The translations under genes and the position numbers were made by a program. Under the pieces are notes generated by a model that saw only the letters and a program-made list of their open reading frames with translations, did not search any database and had not been told where the DNA came from. Shown here in pieces: positions 1 to 11,169 of a stretch of DNA of 64,000 nt. Source of the DNA: Auricularia sp. M13 (lineage: Eukaryota > Basidiomycota > Agaricomycetes > Auriculariales > Auriculariaceae). Where the stretch lies: contig CM073199.1 in NCBI GenBank assembly GCA_037042915.1, positions 744,001 through 808,000 on the forward strand, written 5' to 3'. Positions within the stretch are counted from its first letter, which is position 1. The number at the start of each line of letters is the position of its first letter.

Positions 1-239
1 ATGGCGTGATTAATGCTACGTAGCTGTGGGATTCCGGGATCTTGCGCCGTGCGGCGTTGTTTACGGAACGTACCCGAGGCTAGCGAAATGAAATCTGATT
101 TCAATACCCTGACCTCCGCGCGCTTTCTTCTGGTTGCCTAGACCCTGCTGCTAGCGCATCATGTATTTGAGCGGTGTATTGTATTTCTAGTTTTAGTATT
201 ATTGAACGATTGGCTGGTCGCATCTCACAAGTCCATTCA
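1..239. other. Gene-free left edge
   Basis: No coding frame recognised here. It lies directly downstream of the transporter stop codon and probably holds its 3' untranslated region. Confidence 0.4.
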
Positions 240-2636
240 TTATACCGCTTTCTCCCCCGCAACCTTTGTCTCAGCTTCCGTTCCAGAGGCAGCCAACTCT
301 GCTCTACGGTCCGGGTTGTCCTCTTCCTTCCTCACACTGAGATTACGGACCAACAGCGACGACAGCGACGTGCCCGCGCTGGAGGCGATGCCAATGGGCG
401 CGATGCACCACTGCAGCGCCTTGACATAGGCATGGATCGCTCCGGGACGCTGCTCGGGTGAAAGCTGATTCAGCGCCTCGACGGTCTTGCGCAAGAGCTG
501 AGGGGATATCGTTCAGAATTGCTGCTAGCCTTGGGACAACTGTGCGTACCTCGACCGGCGCACCTGGCGCGTATGTATGCAGCCCGCTGACGAGCTTACT
601 CTGGAAGACGCCTCTGCATCTGCGGTCAGCATCGCGTACAAGCCACCAGGCAGTAGCGCCTGCGCACCCTGCGATTGCCAATGCAATTGTGCCGCCCATG
701 AATTGAGAGTATGTGGCGATCCCCGTGGCTTGCGGTATGAGGTGCTTGGCCGTGTCCGCCTGGATAGCAATCATGGTCGTCTGCATCGTCATGCCGATGC
801 TGACGCCGATGAGAATTCTACGTATGTCCATGAGCATCGTATCAGTGACTGCGAGGCGACTCACTGATAGCCAATGATCTTTCCCCAGCTAGAGTGCTCG
901 TCCATAGTGAAGATGAGCCCGAAGCCGACGGCGCCGACCATGGGCCCAAAGATGAGGAAGTGCCAGTAGCGACCGGTTTTCTGTGTGGAATGGTCATGAG
1001 CAGAAATCGCGCGAAAAAGAACTGGACTTTGTACAGAGACGATGAAACCAACAAATCCAGAGGTGATGACGAGCGCGATGATAACGGGCATGAGGTCGAC
1101 GCCGGACTTGGTCGGACTGTGCCCTTTCACGGCCTGGAAGAACAGCGGCAGCTCGAAGATGGCAACGAAGAAGCCCATTCTGCACGGCGTCAGTGATGCA
1201 GTGATGTCCCGTAGGATGCCCGAGCACTGGCAACACACCGATTGCACATGGCGGCAAGAGAAGCGCCGACTTGCGTCCTGTTCTTGAACAGCTTGAGCGG
1301 GACAAGCGCTGTGTCGCCGCGATAGGCCTCCCATGCAACAAAGAGAACTGCGACTACTGCAGCTGTGCAGAGCGTCTGCGAGGACGGTAGTTCAGAACAG
1401 TATATGCGGGAGAAACAAAGCTACCTACGGCGATGACGTCCGCAGAGGCCCAGGGCTTCTCTACACCGCCCCATTGTAGAGCAAGCTTGAGGTAGGCGGT
1501 AGGTCAGTGTACGATCGTGAACGAAATGGAGCAGCACATACAACGAATGATGTTGTGGCTCCAATGGACAAAATGCAGCCAATCCAGTCGAGTTTCCAGA
1601 GTCTCGTGAACAAACGGTTCGCGCCGTACGCCAGCCGGTTTTGACCCGGTGCTCTCGGTACTGGCGGATTCTTGATGTCCTCGCGAGAGGGCTTTGCGGT
1701 GAGGAATTGTAAGCAAAACCAGAGCGTGGGAACAGCCAGTGGTAGGTTGATATAGACTGCGAGACTGCGTGAGAACGATGCTGACGCCGAGGAAGCCCGA
1801 ATATGGAACGTACAGCACCACCTCCAGGAGACATGGTCGACGAAGGCGCCCCCAATCAAAGGCCCGAGGATACCGCTGATCGCGAACAAGCCGCCAAAAA
1901 GGCCGAAAAACTTGGGTCTGTCCTTCAGCGAGATAATCTCTGTTGTCATCGACTAGCGCAGGCTGTCAGCATGCGGCTCGCAGCTAAAACTCATATGCTC
2001 ACGATGGCGCCAATAAATATGCCAGCAGCTCCGATTCCTTGGAATGCCCGTGCGCCGATGATGAAGTTGATCGAGGTCGCCACGCCAGACAGCAAGGAGC
2101 CGATTTCGAAGAGCAGCACGGAGAGCAAGAACATCTGCTACAATGAGCATCACAATAAGGCAAATGCAAAGTATCACGTACCCATTTGAGCGAGAAGAGC
2201 GTGCTGACTTGCCCGAACACAAGGAGAAATGGCCTTGATGACGGTCAGTGTTAATCGGGACGCGATGCGACGACTCTGGCAACGTACGCTTGCGTGAGAA
2301 GAAAGGCGGTCGGTACCCATGTTATGCTATCTAGTGCGTGGTACACAGACGCAATCCTTGGGAGGGCATTGGATACGATAGTCTGAGGTCGTATCAGCAC
2401 GAGGCCAAGTCGCAGAACAATCGAGGGATGCAAACCTGGTCCAGCGCAACCCTGTCAAGCTCGGGTGAGTAGGTTGAGAGGCATTGTGGGAAGCAAACGC
2501 ACAGAAATATAGCGAGCAGAACACCGATTATGACTAGCCAGAGAGCACTGCCTGTGAGATATGCGTCTTGTTGTACGGGACTGGGAGTGTGCGGCTCTCC
2601 CGAATCTGCCAATGATTCAGATCTTGACGCTGCCAT
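240..2636 (-). CDS. MFS drug:H+ antiporter, DHA2 family (14-TM type)
   Basis: Predicted plasma- or vacuolar-membrane proton-coupled efflux pump; the substrate cannot be told from sequence. The start ATG (top base 2636) opens MAASRSES, followed by a first membrane helix (LWLVIIGVLLAIFL). The DHA2 signature is assembled from a 16-nt exon (2436-2451, coding VALDQ) spliced to TIVSNALPRIASVYHALDS, then ITWVPTAFLLTQ, FGQVSTLFSLKW, IGSLLSGVATSINFIIGARA, FQGIGAAGIFIGAI and ILGPLIGGAFVDHVSWRW. Later helices include FFVAIFELPLFFQ and FLIFGPMVGAVGFGLIFTM, and the tail ends AGEKAV at 240. Many short introns interrupt it; the last is 549-498 (51-52 nt, branch CTGAAC) and restores the frame between GAPVE and LLRKTV. 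No frame damage was found in the junctions checked. Not every exon was resolved. Confidence 0.85.
2436..2451 (-). other. 16-nt micro-exon of the MFS gene
   Basis: It is flanked by AG (upstream) and GTTTGC (downstream) on the minus strand. With the last two bases of the first exon it encodes L-VALDQ, which leads into TIVSNALP, the family-diagnostic DQTIV motif. Splicing is in phase on both sides. Confidence 0.75.
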
Positions 2637-4711
2637 GAGAGGAGCAAAATTGAATGTTTGCGTGTATGCGCTGAGCGACAGTCCAAGACCTGTGAATTTA
2701 TACTTTGTTGCAAGATATATTGCAATGCGGCGCCAAATGTGCGGCGCGGCGGCGCGGCAAGTCAGAGTCAAAGAAGAAGGCGCTCGTAATCAGGCTTACG
2801 TGCCAGACGACTCCTAACTTCCGAGCTCCCGCTGCCTTGAGGTTGGACGCTGCAAAACATGAGTACAGAATATGTAGATCAAGCCCGGAAATTTTGATGT
2901 CGTAAATCTCGTAGAAACTTGCAAAACGTCAATGTTCTTCTAGTCTGGCCTTGAAGTATCTGGAGAGTAGTATGTCAGCGAAATCCTTGCGATTCATACA
3001 AGTCAACTCGCCAAATATAGCTGGACACGCATTGTTATGAAGAATAGTGACCAAGACCAATCCAGAACTGAGTGCAATTGCCAATTGGACAGACTAGGTA
3101 CTTCTCTTGCGGCGCGCCCAACGCGCAACTCGGCAGCATAGCGCGTAGCTTCGCGGCGCTGGCAGAGCACGCACATGGTGGCATGGCGGGATCGCCACTT
3201 GCCGCTTGACGCGTCAGCCCGTCCGGAGGTTCTGAGGGTTCATCTGTACAGCGGCACTGGCACCGGCAGACGGTTCTAGAATCGAGAACGGCTCGAGCAA
3301 CGCGTCAATGTAATCTCCGACAGTTGAGTCTTATCTCCGCATGATCATCCAGCAGAACGCGTGCAGGGCCCAGAGCTCTTGTATCTGGACTATTCAATGC
3401 TTCAGCCATGGCTTGGATATCACACAGTCACTACGGCCTTGCCAATGATGGCCGTAACCAAAAGTTCCAAAACTGACGGGCCGACGCCTTATCCACTCGA
3501 GGACTGTCATCTGTCTACGATCCTACCAGCTCGATCTCGCATAACGAGCCATATTTCAAAGAAACCACTGCTACGCGTCCGGAAGTGTCAGATGGCCACC
3601 CAAGTCCTTCTGCGCTATATTTCCCGCTTTCTCCCCGGTCCGTCAGTGTCTAATCCTCACCGCTGCTGTGTTTCACCGCCCAACTTGCTCTTTGATTAAA
3701 TTTCCTGTATTTCGAGCTCCTGGATCAGGCGCAAGGCGCAGGTGGTGTTTTATTCGCGAGACATGCACTTGGCTTTCGAGCAGCAGATGGCGCCGCCTCT
3801 GTCAGTCTGTCTTCAATTTCCCGAGCCCTGAATCTGGCAGGCCTTATGTATGAGCGATTCTCCTTTGGCAAACCGCTCGGGTGATCACAGAAGACTGTTG
3901 CTCCTGATGGGCTTGGACAATGCTGCAATTTGTCCCGTTGGTGCCACTGACAGAGGGTGGCGCAATGAACCTTTGACGCGGGTCTATAAAGCGTACACTC
4001 TGCTCCTGGTCAATTGTTTTACAGGATGACTGTACCCTTTCCGCGTGATATTGCGTGCGCAATCTCCACAACCAAGCTCGCACGATCTTTGGATCTATAT
4101 GCACCCCACTCCATGACGTCAACTGCCAATTCTCCTGCTGGTCAGCATCACCCGCAGCGGTTGGAGAACAGGCTGTTACTTGGGCTTCGTCTCGCTCTAT
4201 ATACGACGCCATTATAGGTGCGTGCACCTGAAGCTTCATTTGGCATTAGCTTTACGGATTCCTACTAATTCATACAGAGGCGCCGCTCAAGCACCGGAGC
4301 GTGGTGTGATCCAGGCGCTTTGTGATCATATCGTGGGGAAAAGGCGGTGACGCTTCTTTGCTTCCGGTTGTCCAGGAACATCACCGTAAACCGGCCACTC
4401 CGTGGTGCGTGGTGCGCGTCGTGTAGATGCGCGCCTGCGGGACAAGCCGACGCTTCGTCTCGCCCACGCTGGTAACACAATATAAACTGCGTTGCAAGTG
4501 GTTGAGATGCCCAGATCTAACCAGCACGCGGCTTGGACTTTATACTCACCCCTCCGCATCTCTCTTCACGTACACTATTCTAACGCATCCAATGTCGGGA
4601 TCGTGCGTACAGCACATCCTCCTATTCCGTTGCGCTGATTGTATCCATAGCTTTCACTTTCTCCTTGCCCCACACTCCGAGTTTTCCTCTGATGCTCTGA
4701 TCGCCTTCGCC
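2637..4711. other. Gene-free stretch, about 2 kb
   Basis: Contains only short open frames with no recognisable domain and poor codon character. The two divergent flanking genes (transporter on minus, zinc-finger gene on plus) must both take their promoters from it. TATA-like words lie at about 4481 and 4540, upstream of the zinc-finger gene. Confidence 0.45.
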
Positions 4712-5404
4712 ATGAACGCAAACGAGGGAGAGATGCCAACCATCGATCCGCGCTTGCTTCAGGAGCCCTGCTCTCAGTCGCATTCTCCGTCGCCGCCCCA
4801 CTCATCATCGCGTTCCTCTTTATCTTCGCCATCGGCGTCACTCGCCTCACATCCTGATGGTCTGACTGGATCGGCTGGTCCCTCATCCCGTTCAACGGCA
4901 GTGGCACCCTTTATACACGCTGCGACCCGTCCCGCGTCGACTCAGACTGGTCCGACAACTATTGCGTTGAGCTCCCATGTCCATACGTCGCTCACGCTGA
5001 CCCACAAAATGGATCTCGCTGAAGCGCAGCGTCTATGTCGCGGAATGGACTTTGCGATATCCCCGACTGGAAAATTTGTATGCCCGGTGGCTGGCTGCGC
5101 GACCGCATATGCCGATCGTCAGTCCGTCGTACGGCACCTCTGGGAGGACGACGTCGCGTGCAGGTTCTGCGGGAAAGTTGTCATCCGCGGTAACGAGGCA
5201 TCCAATATGCAAAGGCACCAAAGCACATTGAGGTGCCAGCAGATGAGGCGAGAGAAGGAAAAGCGCGAGGCGCTCGAAGCCAAGGCTGCGTCGCACTCGT
5301 ATACGAGCAGGACTCGCAAACGCCGCCGCGACGACGACGAGTACGACCAGGACGAAAATGAAGACGCGCCCCCTCGCACTACAAAGCGCATCCGCACAGG
5401 CTAG
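4712..5404 (+). CDS. C2H2-type zinc-finger protein, 230 aa
   Basis: Probable nuclear DNA-binding protein; targets unknown. Single exon. I chose the ATG at 4712 (MNANEGEMPTIDPRL) because the open frame upstream of it has promoter-like composition. Residues about 20-60 are a Ser/Pro-rich disordered segment. Residues about 125-175 hold two Cys/His clusters: CPVAGC followed by RHLWEDD, then CRFCGKV followed by MQRHQSTLRC. The first fits a C-x4-C finger whose second half is unclear; the second is C-x2-C with H and a final C. The C-terminus is highly charged, with two basic clusters (RTRKRRR, TTKRIR) that look like nuclear localisation signals around an acidic run. Confidence 0.65.
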   Translation: MNANEGEMPTIDPRLLQEPCSQSHSPSPPHSSSRSSLSSPSASLASHPDGLTGSAGPSSRSTAVAPFIHAATRPASTQTGPTTIALSSHVHTSLTLTHKMDLAEAQRLCRGMDFAISPTGKFVCPVAGCATAYADRQSVVRHLWEDDVACRFCGKVVIRGNEASNMQRHQSTLRCQQMRREKEKREALEAKAASHSYTSRTRKRRRDDDEYDQDENEDAPPRTTKRIRTG

Positions 5405-5936
5405 GCCACTTGGTTGCTTTCCACCTCTGTCTTGATCATCATCCGCTCTCGTGCTCATTCACTCTAGATATGCAACAGTTGACCCCCTCCCTTAGTATGG
5501 TGCTGTAACACACTGCATCAATCCTTTGTACCGCTGCCCCCTCATGTATCGTTGGCTCTTTCCATTCCACAGACTGCGTGCACATTTCCGTCCCATGATC
5601 TGTACATATTCTATTCCTGACCTACATATTCTATTCCTTTGCAACTGAGCTCATGTTGTCACTTTGACTACTAGTATGCACACAGCCGCCATATACCTTC
5701 CACCTTGAGATCCTCGCCCTTACTATGAAGTGCCTCCAGTGCGAGCTCAAGCTTGGATATCTGCTTCTCTGCCGCCCTGAACTGTGCAAGGATAAGAATA
5801 AAGAATGGGGCATTGGCCCGAAGAACTGCTCGCTCACCCTCCGAGTCTTTCGACTCGGTGTATGTTCAACTCGCGAATCGCGAATTCCTTCCTCATGCTT
5901 GATATCGGGCTTTTCTTCCTCCCTGATGTGCGATTC

Positions 5937-6427
5937 CTACTTGATGGTATTTGTCTCCTCCTTCGCAGGGGTTTCTTCTTCAATCCCACGATTGTTGCTG
6001 TCCGCCGACGCGGATACACCTCTTTCGTCCGGTGAAGTAGACGAAGCTGGCGCAGCAAAGATGCGGTTCTTCGGGGGCGGGTCCGTGTATATCTCCGTAA
6101 AATCGACGTTATCCGGAGTGCTGGCTCTGGCCGCGCAGTGGAACCGGCATTCCTGGGGGGGTCAGGCTCCGAACTATCGGCACGTCGGTGCTTTAGGTGC
6201 TGGTGGTCCGCGACCTCATCCGCAGGCTTTGCGTGCGCAGCTTTGTGCGTCTTGAAGACAGAGTTGGTCGCAAGTGCCCGACCACATCTCGAATTATCGC
6301 AAATGAAGGGATATTTCGTATGATCTACGCGTAAAACATCGCGCGATGGCTCGTCAGTCCTCGTGTAGCGGTGAGTGCTCTCCATGAGCGACGTACTGCT
6401 GAGATGATACGCTCGATTAAGGGGCAC
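5937..6427 (-). CDS. Small C2H2 zinc-finger protein (5' end uncertain)
   Basis: A canonical finger is visible: YPFICDNSRCGRALATNSVF then KTHKAAH, i.e. C-x4-C-x12-H-x3-H. The frame is rejoined across an intron of about 60 nt near 6160-6230. Its end is textbook (CCTGAC, a run of seven C, then AG), although the donor GTCGCG is weak. The downstream exon reads ECRFHCAARASTPDNVDF and then an acidic tail (EEETPAKEETNTIK) ending at TAG 5937-5939. Without that intron the seven-C run would look like a frameshift. Start: an ATG exists at 6427 (MPLNRAYH), but upstream exons up to about 6880 are possible, for example an open stretch beginning MVDCGGAGAPADVDFDG near 6720. Function is unknown; it is probably a nuclear protein. 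Confidence 0.5.
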
Positions 6428-6429
6428 AG

Positions 6430-7496
6430 CGACTGAGTTTCCCTTGGAGTTTGGACAACGTTCCCATAGGCAAGAAAAAAGTGCGTCGGTATTGGCGTTG
6501 TGGGTATTGTTGACACGCTCAAAAAGACCCGTTTGATCGGCGAAGTGCAGCTATTCCTCAGATACAGGAGCCCAGACTGGCGATGAAGTTCGGACATGGT
6601 CACAGGATAAAATGCGGGACCAAGCACAGAGTCATGTAAGCTGTCACTGCCATTGGTCGAATGCAAAAGCACCCGTCGAAATCGACGTCAGCAGGAGCGC
6701 CGGCGCCGCCGCAGTCGACCATGTTTCCATATCGAATGATATCGGCGTCAGGACGAGAAACGTGTGTGAAAACTCCGTGATAAGCAGTGGAGACAAGAAG
6801 CTTGGGGATAAGAATCGTGAGGGAAAATAGGGAGCACTCGACAGTGAAGTGGAGCGAATTCCGGGGGCTATCGCTGTTGGACCCTGCCATGTTCAAGTTA
6901 GCAGAGCTCGCGCGGACGAACGCTGAATGGTTGTCGAGGCCGCCACGTCCATATCTCCGGAATACCAGCCGCGATACCTAGCGCGAGCAGAATACGAAGA
7001 GCTAGCCCTCGAAGACGGTCTGCTCGGACAGCGAGCCAAGGCATACCCACGATGCCAGTGTGCCACCCAAGGGGTGTGCTGTCACCGTAGCAGCCCCAGG
7101 CCACCCTCTCCCTCCGAGTACACAATGAAAAGAACACACCACATTGGTCCAACGCATTAACACTGCCGTCACTGGGTCCTCCCTGAATAGCGCACTTTGT
7201 ATAGCGATACCCAGGTTGAAGCGCGGGGTGTTGCACCGACGATCTCAACGCCGTCCAGGTTTGGCAACACCGGAAATAGCTTATGTATTGGTGACCTGAA
7301 GAAGCGAGGTGCGCGGGCTCGAGTGCTGGACGTGGCTATACAGCGGATGGTGCGCTGGGCCCAGGAGGGTGGCGAGGCGCAGGGTAGCGCAGAAGGGTGC
7401 GAAATGAAGCAGCTCAACTTCGCGGCGAGGCAGGAACACGTCCTAGGTTATAAAGGGTGAGCACCACTCGAGCATTAGATAGTTCTTCGTACCGCG
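6430..7496. other. Spacer between two zinc-finger genes
   Basis: No secure gene. The left part (6600-6890, minus) may hold 5' exons of the neighbouring zinc-finger gene. The right part must hold the promoter of the plus-strand gene that starts at 7497. Confidence 0.35.
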
Positions 7497-8646
7497 ATGA
7501 CCATTAGACGAGGCCTCCGCTGCCAATGGCGCAGTTGCTCCACGCCGGGGCCGTACGCCGACGATAAGGCGCTTTACGAACACCTCGACAAGGCGCATAA
7601 CACGAAGTTTGGCTCGTTTCGATGCAGGTGGAACGGCTGTACGCGCACCACACCAATAATGGGGCGTACCACCGGAGCGGAACACCTCGGTAGTACGTCC
7701 TCTCCGATATGGTTGTCGTAGTACGCAAAGACTGAACCGCCGCCCGCAGCGCATACCGACCATCGCCCACATGTTTGCACCATCCCGGGGTGTGGTTTCG
7801 CCGTCCTCCGCCTCCAAAGCCTGAAGAAGCACGTGGCCACGGAGCATAGCTTGCCTTTGTCGGACAGTGGTAAGCTGGAGTGTCTCTGGATTCGCTGCAA
7901 CGAGACGTTCCCCCACGACGATGATGGTGCCGGCGAACTCTGGGAGCATATGATTGAGCACCATATGCCCATCGTTGCGAGTGGTGAATCCTTCCAGTGC
8001 CAATGGGGCAGGTGCACGCGTGTTTTCGAAAAAGGCTTCGGCATACACCTTCGTGGTAAGTCATGCTATAGTGATAGTCGAATAAAGGATCACTCACGTT
8101 ATGTTACAGCCCACCTTCCTAAGTGGTATAGACCCTACAAGTGCACAGTTCGTTTGCCGTGATACTCGCTAGATGGCCATGCTCTTACGAAGGCCGAAAG
8201 AACTGTGGCAGGGCGTTTCGGGCAGCTTCTCCGCTGGTCCAGCACGAGAAGAGCTGCCACAGTTATAGCAAGGACGCCCCAGAGAGCGGTAGGCACAGTT
8301 CCCATAGCATATGAAATTCATACTGACGGTTGTCGCAGAAGAGTCAGATAGCGGAGAGGACGAACGCAGTCACACGAAGCGAGATGCGAAAAAACGGCGC
8401 AGGTCTTCAAGCGGTTGGTCGTTCATTGCTGGTTATGTTCCAGAGTCTGACGTGGTACTGCTAGATGAAGTCGAGAGCGATGTCGAAGACTACACTGCTC
8501 AGCTGGAAAAGAGACTCGAGGAACTCGAGAGCAGGCTGGACGCTGTGGTATCGGCACACAAGTTGACCAAGAAGAAACCCCGCCATGCCGAGAAAGATAA
8601 ATCTGTCCGCAAAACACGAGAGGAAGACGAATGGGTTCTTGGCTGA
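7497..8646 (+). CDS. Multi-finger C2H2 protein with C-terminal coiled coil
   Basis: Probable transcription-factor-like nuclear protein. Exon 1 (7497-7689) has CQWRSCSTPGPY with a HLDKAH pair and CRWNGCTRT. Exon 2 (7750-8055) has CTIPGCGFAVLRLQSLKKH followed by ATEH (a clean C-x4-C-x12-H-x5-H), CLWIRCNETF with EHMIEHH, and CQWGRCTRVFEKGF. The first two introns are clear: 7690-7749 (branch CTGAAC) and 8056-8109. The exon starting at 8110 carries RPYK. A further exon near 8170-8290 carries NCGRAFRAASPLVQHEKSC; the intron between them is very short and its exact ends are unresolved. The last exon (8336-8646) is acidic/basic and contains a heptad-like helix (YTAQLEKRLEELESRLDAVV), so dimerisation is plausible. 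Confidence 0.65.
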
Positions 8647-8842
8647 GCCAGCGCACGCCTGTGCGCGTTGCGTATCCGCTAGCGGTCGCGCAGTTCTGTT
8701 TTGTCTGGTTTTGGACCTGTTTCGAATTTAGGCGTTGTAGAATAGCTCGGTTGCTGTTTAAGAAAATGGGCCGCGGAAAAAGGCTGCTGATGAGTCGAGA
8801 GGCGCGAATTCAAGCGGAGTTCAAACGCGTTTCCCTTCTCCG

Positions 8843-9543
8843 ATGATCACCATCCGTTCAGTCGAATTCCTCAACAACCCCGCGCGTTTTCTGGATCCAT
8901 ACCGGTTTAAAGTTACGTTCGAATGCGTGAACCCGCTTAAAGACGGTGCGCGCCACTCTTGTTAACCCGTCTGACGCGGCCTTTCGAGCTTATCACCGCC
9001 CATCGCGCCTGCAGACCTCGAGTGGAAGCTCATTTTCGTGTCATCACCCGGCCGAACCGAGCTGGACCAGGAGCTGGACGACTGCCTCGTCGGGCCAGTG
9101 CCCTTGGGCATCAACTCGTTCGAGTTCCAGGGCGCGCCGCCGGACAAGTCAATCATACCGCCTGAGGACGTACTCGGCGTCGCTGCGCTCATACTCACGG
9201 GCTCTTACCGCGACCAAGAATTTGTGCGCATCGGGTACTACCAGAACACCGAATATGACAACCCCGAAATGCGCGAAAACCCGCCACCCAGCCCTGTTTT
9301 TGACCGCCTTGTCCGCGATTTGAACGACAAGCCGCGCGTGACACGGTTCCATATCAAATGGTGCGCGATATATGCCCCAAAACTTGTAGTTGCAGTCCTA
9401 ATTACTGTCGCGTCACCAGGGATAGCGGTCCCGCGCCGTTGCCTGCGACAGCAGCAGCGTCAGCGCCAGCGCCAGTCATGGCGAACGGAGCATCAAATGT
9501 AGCAGCGACATCTGCTGCTGTTCCGTCGGCCGATGCACTCTGA
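8843..9543 (+). CDS. ASF1: Histone H3-H4 chaperone ASF1
   Basis: Nuclear chaperone that binds the H3-H4 dimer and hands it to CAF-1/HIRA during replication-coupled and replication-independent nucleosome assembly. Three exons (8843-8945, 9015-9360, 9420-9543) sum to 573 nt, giving 190 aa in-frame. The conserved ASF1 core fills residues 1 to about 155: VEFLNNPARFLDPYRFKVTF, DLEWKLIFVSSPG, LDQELDDCLVGPVPLGINSF, IPPEDVLGVAALILTGSYRD, QEFVRIGYYQNTEYDNPE, then PRVTRFHIKWD. These match the beta-sandwich and histone-contact surface of the family. The short Ala/Pro-rich tail ends SADAL. It lacks the long acidic tail of the yeast protein. The initiator ATG at 8843 gives MITIRSVEFL, the expected family start. 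Confidence 0.95.
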
Positions 9544-10219
9544 TAGAGAAAGACGCTGCCCTGATATCGATGCCATACCGTACGCCTGCCTTTGCTGTAT
9601 TTTTGGTTTTACTGGAATGCCAGACGCTCTTTGTATCACCCGGCGCTCTATGGTTAGAGCAATCCGTCAGCGCCACCTTTCACATGAGCCATGGCAGTCA
9701 GTCACCTTGCCAGAAGTTGGACACTTTGAGCTCCACTGTTTCGCACCGTGTCTGCCTGGTCAGTCGCTGTTTCCACGAACACGGTTACCAAGTCTGACAC
9801 TTGCGTCAAGGCCTGTAACATGCAGGGCCCGAACCACTGTTTTCACTGCTGGTTCTTCGTCCGAATCTTTCGCGCCAGCTTTGTAAGCGCATCTCTTCTT
9901 CCTGCCTCGCTTGCGCCCGTTGGCGCCCATACAGCCACTCCGAGAGGCCTCCCATGACAAGATCATATGCCACTCTAGCCGCAGGGTTCACTTTTGACCT
10001 CGACTGACACGATGGGGAAAAGAATGAAGACTTCCCTACCAAGATCCTGAAGTTACCTCCAACGGTTCGTGCATCGCCTCACATCTACGTATACTGGCGT
10101 ATCGACATCGTGCTGACAAGCATACATACTTCTAAGGCCGCGGCGTATCATGGGCTTCTTCACGTCGCCCAACGTTCGTTCAGCGACTTCATCTTCGGTA
10201 GACGCACCAAGGTCCTCTT
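9544..10219. other. Gene-free stretch
   Basis: Lies between the ASF1 stop and the broken hydrolase copy. No domain was recognised on either strand; it probably holds the ASF1 3' region and the old promoter of the pseudogene. Confidence 0.4.
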
Positions 10220-10985
10220 ATGTTCTCGTCTCTTCTTCTCGCGACCGTGCTCGCCAGTGGCGCAGCGGGTTCCTTTGGTTGCGCGTCAATGCTCGGACAC
10301 GAACTCTTCGGCTCCCAATCCCCCGCCCGCTACTCCCAGCTCATATTTTGACAGGTTCTCAGTGCGTTTTCCTGATTCGTTTCTCTCCTTGTCTGCTGAC
10401 TCCACGTAACCTAGTTAAATCGAGCGATATCCTCGTCTGGACAGACTGCTTCGACACGTTCAGATGCGCCCGCCTCAACGTGCCTCTGGACTACTCCGCG
10501 CCAGACGGCGCAAAGGCGAAAATTGCGCTCCAACTGCACAAGACCAACTACAAAGGTGATACCTCCAACCTTGACTTGACTTTCTGCAGGCGATGCTCAC
10601 ACCGGTTCCGTAGGCGTACTTCTCTTGAAACCCGGCGGGCCCGGCGGCTCTGGCACTCAGACCATCACACAGCTTGGTGCGCCCATGCGACAAGTTATCG
10701 GGCCAGGGTACGACATCATCGGGTTCGACCCGCGCGGCGTAGGCGCGACGGTGCCCAATGCGCAGTGCTTCGAGCCGGAGGAGTTCAACACATTCATGCT
10801 CCGCGAGGTCCTCGTTAAGCGCCCTGGAGGCACCAGCATCGCGCTCGCCCGTAAGCGCGACGAGGTCATTGCGGCTAAATGTGCCGCCAAGCTCGGCGAG
10901 ACGGCCAAGTTCATGGACACGGGCAGCGTAGCGACTGATATGGTCACCGTTGCAAAGGCTATGGGCAGGATAAGGTCAACTACTC
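10220..10985 (+). pseudogene. Truncated TAP-like alpha/beta hydrolase pseudogene
   Basis: This is the N-terminal half of a secreted S33/TAP-like hydrolase, paralogous to the intact gene at 35679-37475. Visible pieces: a signal-peptide-like start (MFSSLLLATVLASGAAG, ATG 10220), a shifted frame with VPLVARQCS, then WTDCFDTFRCARLNVPLDYS, a GGPGGSGTQTITQLGAP oxyanion-loop region and GYDIIGFDPRGVGATVPNAQ. Disruptions: the signal-peptide frame does not join the mature frame; after KAMG the frame shifts by one base (QDKVNY is readable one frame away); and the sequence then ends. The segment that should carry the nucleophile elbow, the catalytic Asp and the His is absent. It cannot encode an active hydrolase. 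Confidence 0.75.
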
Positions 10986-11169
10986 TTCATGTAATCAAGA
11001 CCCATCGAGGCTATCAACGGATAAACTGAGGTGTTCGGCATTGTTCTCCCATAGAACGAAAGACCTATGTACGCCGTCCACCTTCACACGAGTAGCTATA
11101 TTCAATCCCAATGTCGGATAGCTGAAATATATGGATACTTATAGAGAGATATTTGCATCAACTATGCGC

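Noticed and set aside
498-549. Frameshift near the C-terminus of the MFS transporter
   Set aside because: A 52-base interval with GTACGC donor, CTGAAC branch and CTCAG acceptor is an intron and rejoins the frame.
6120-6180. Frameshift at a run of seven C in the minus-strand zinc-finger gene
   Set aside because: An intron ending CTGAC-C7-AG restores the frame, so no mutation is needed.
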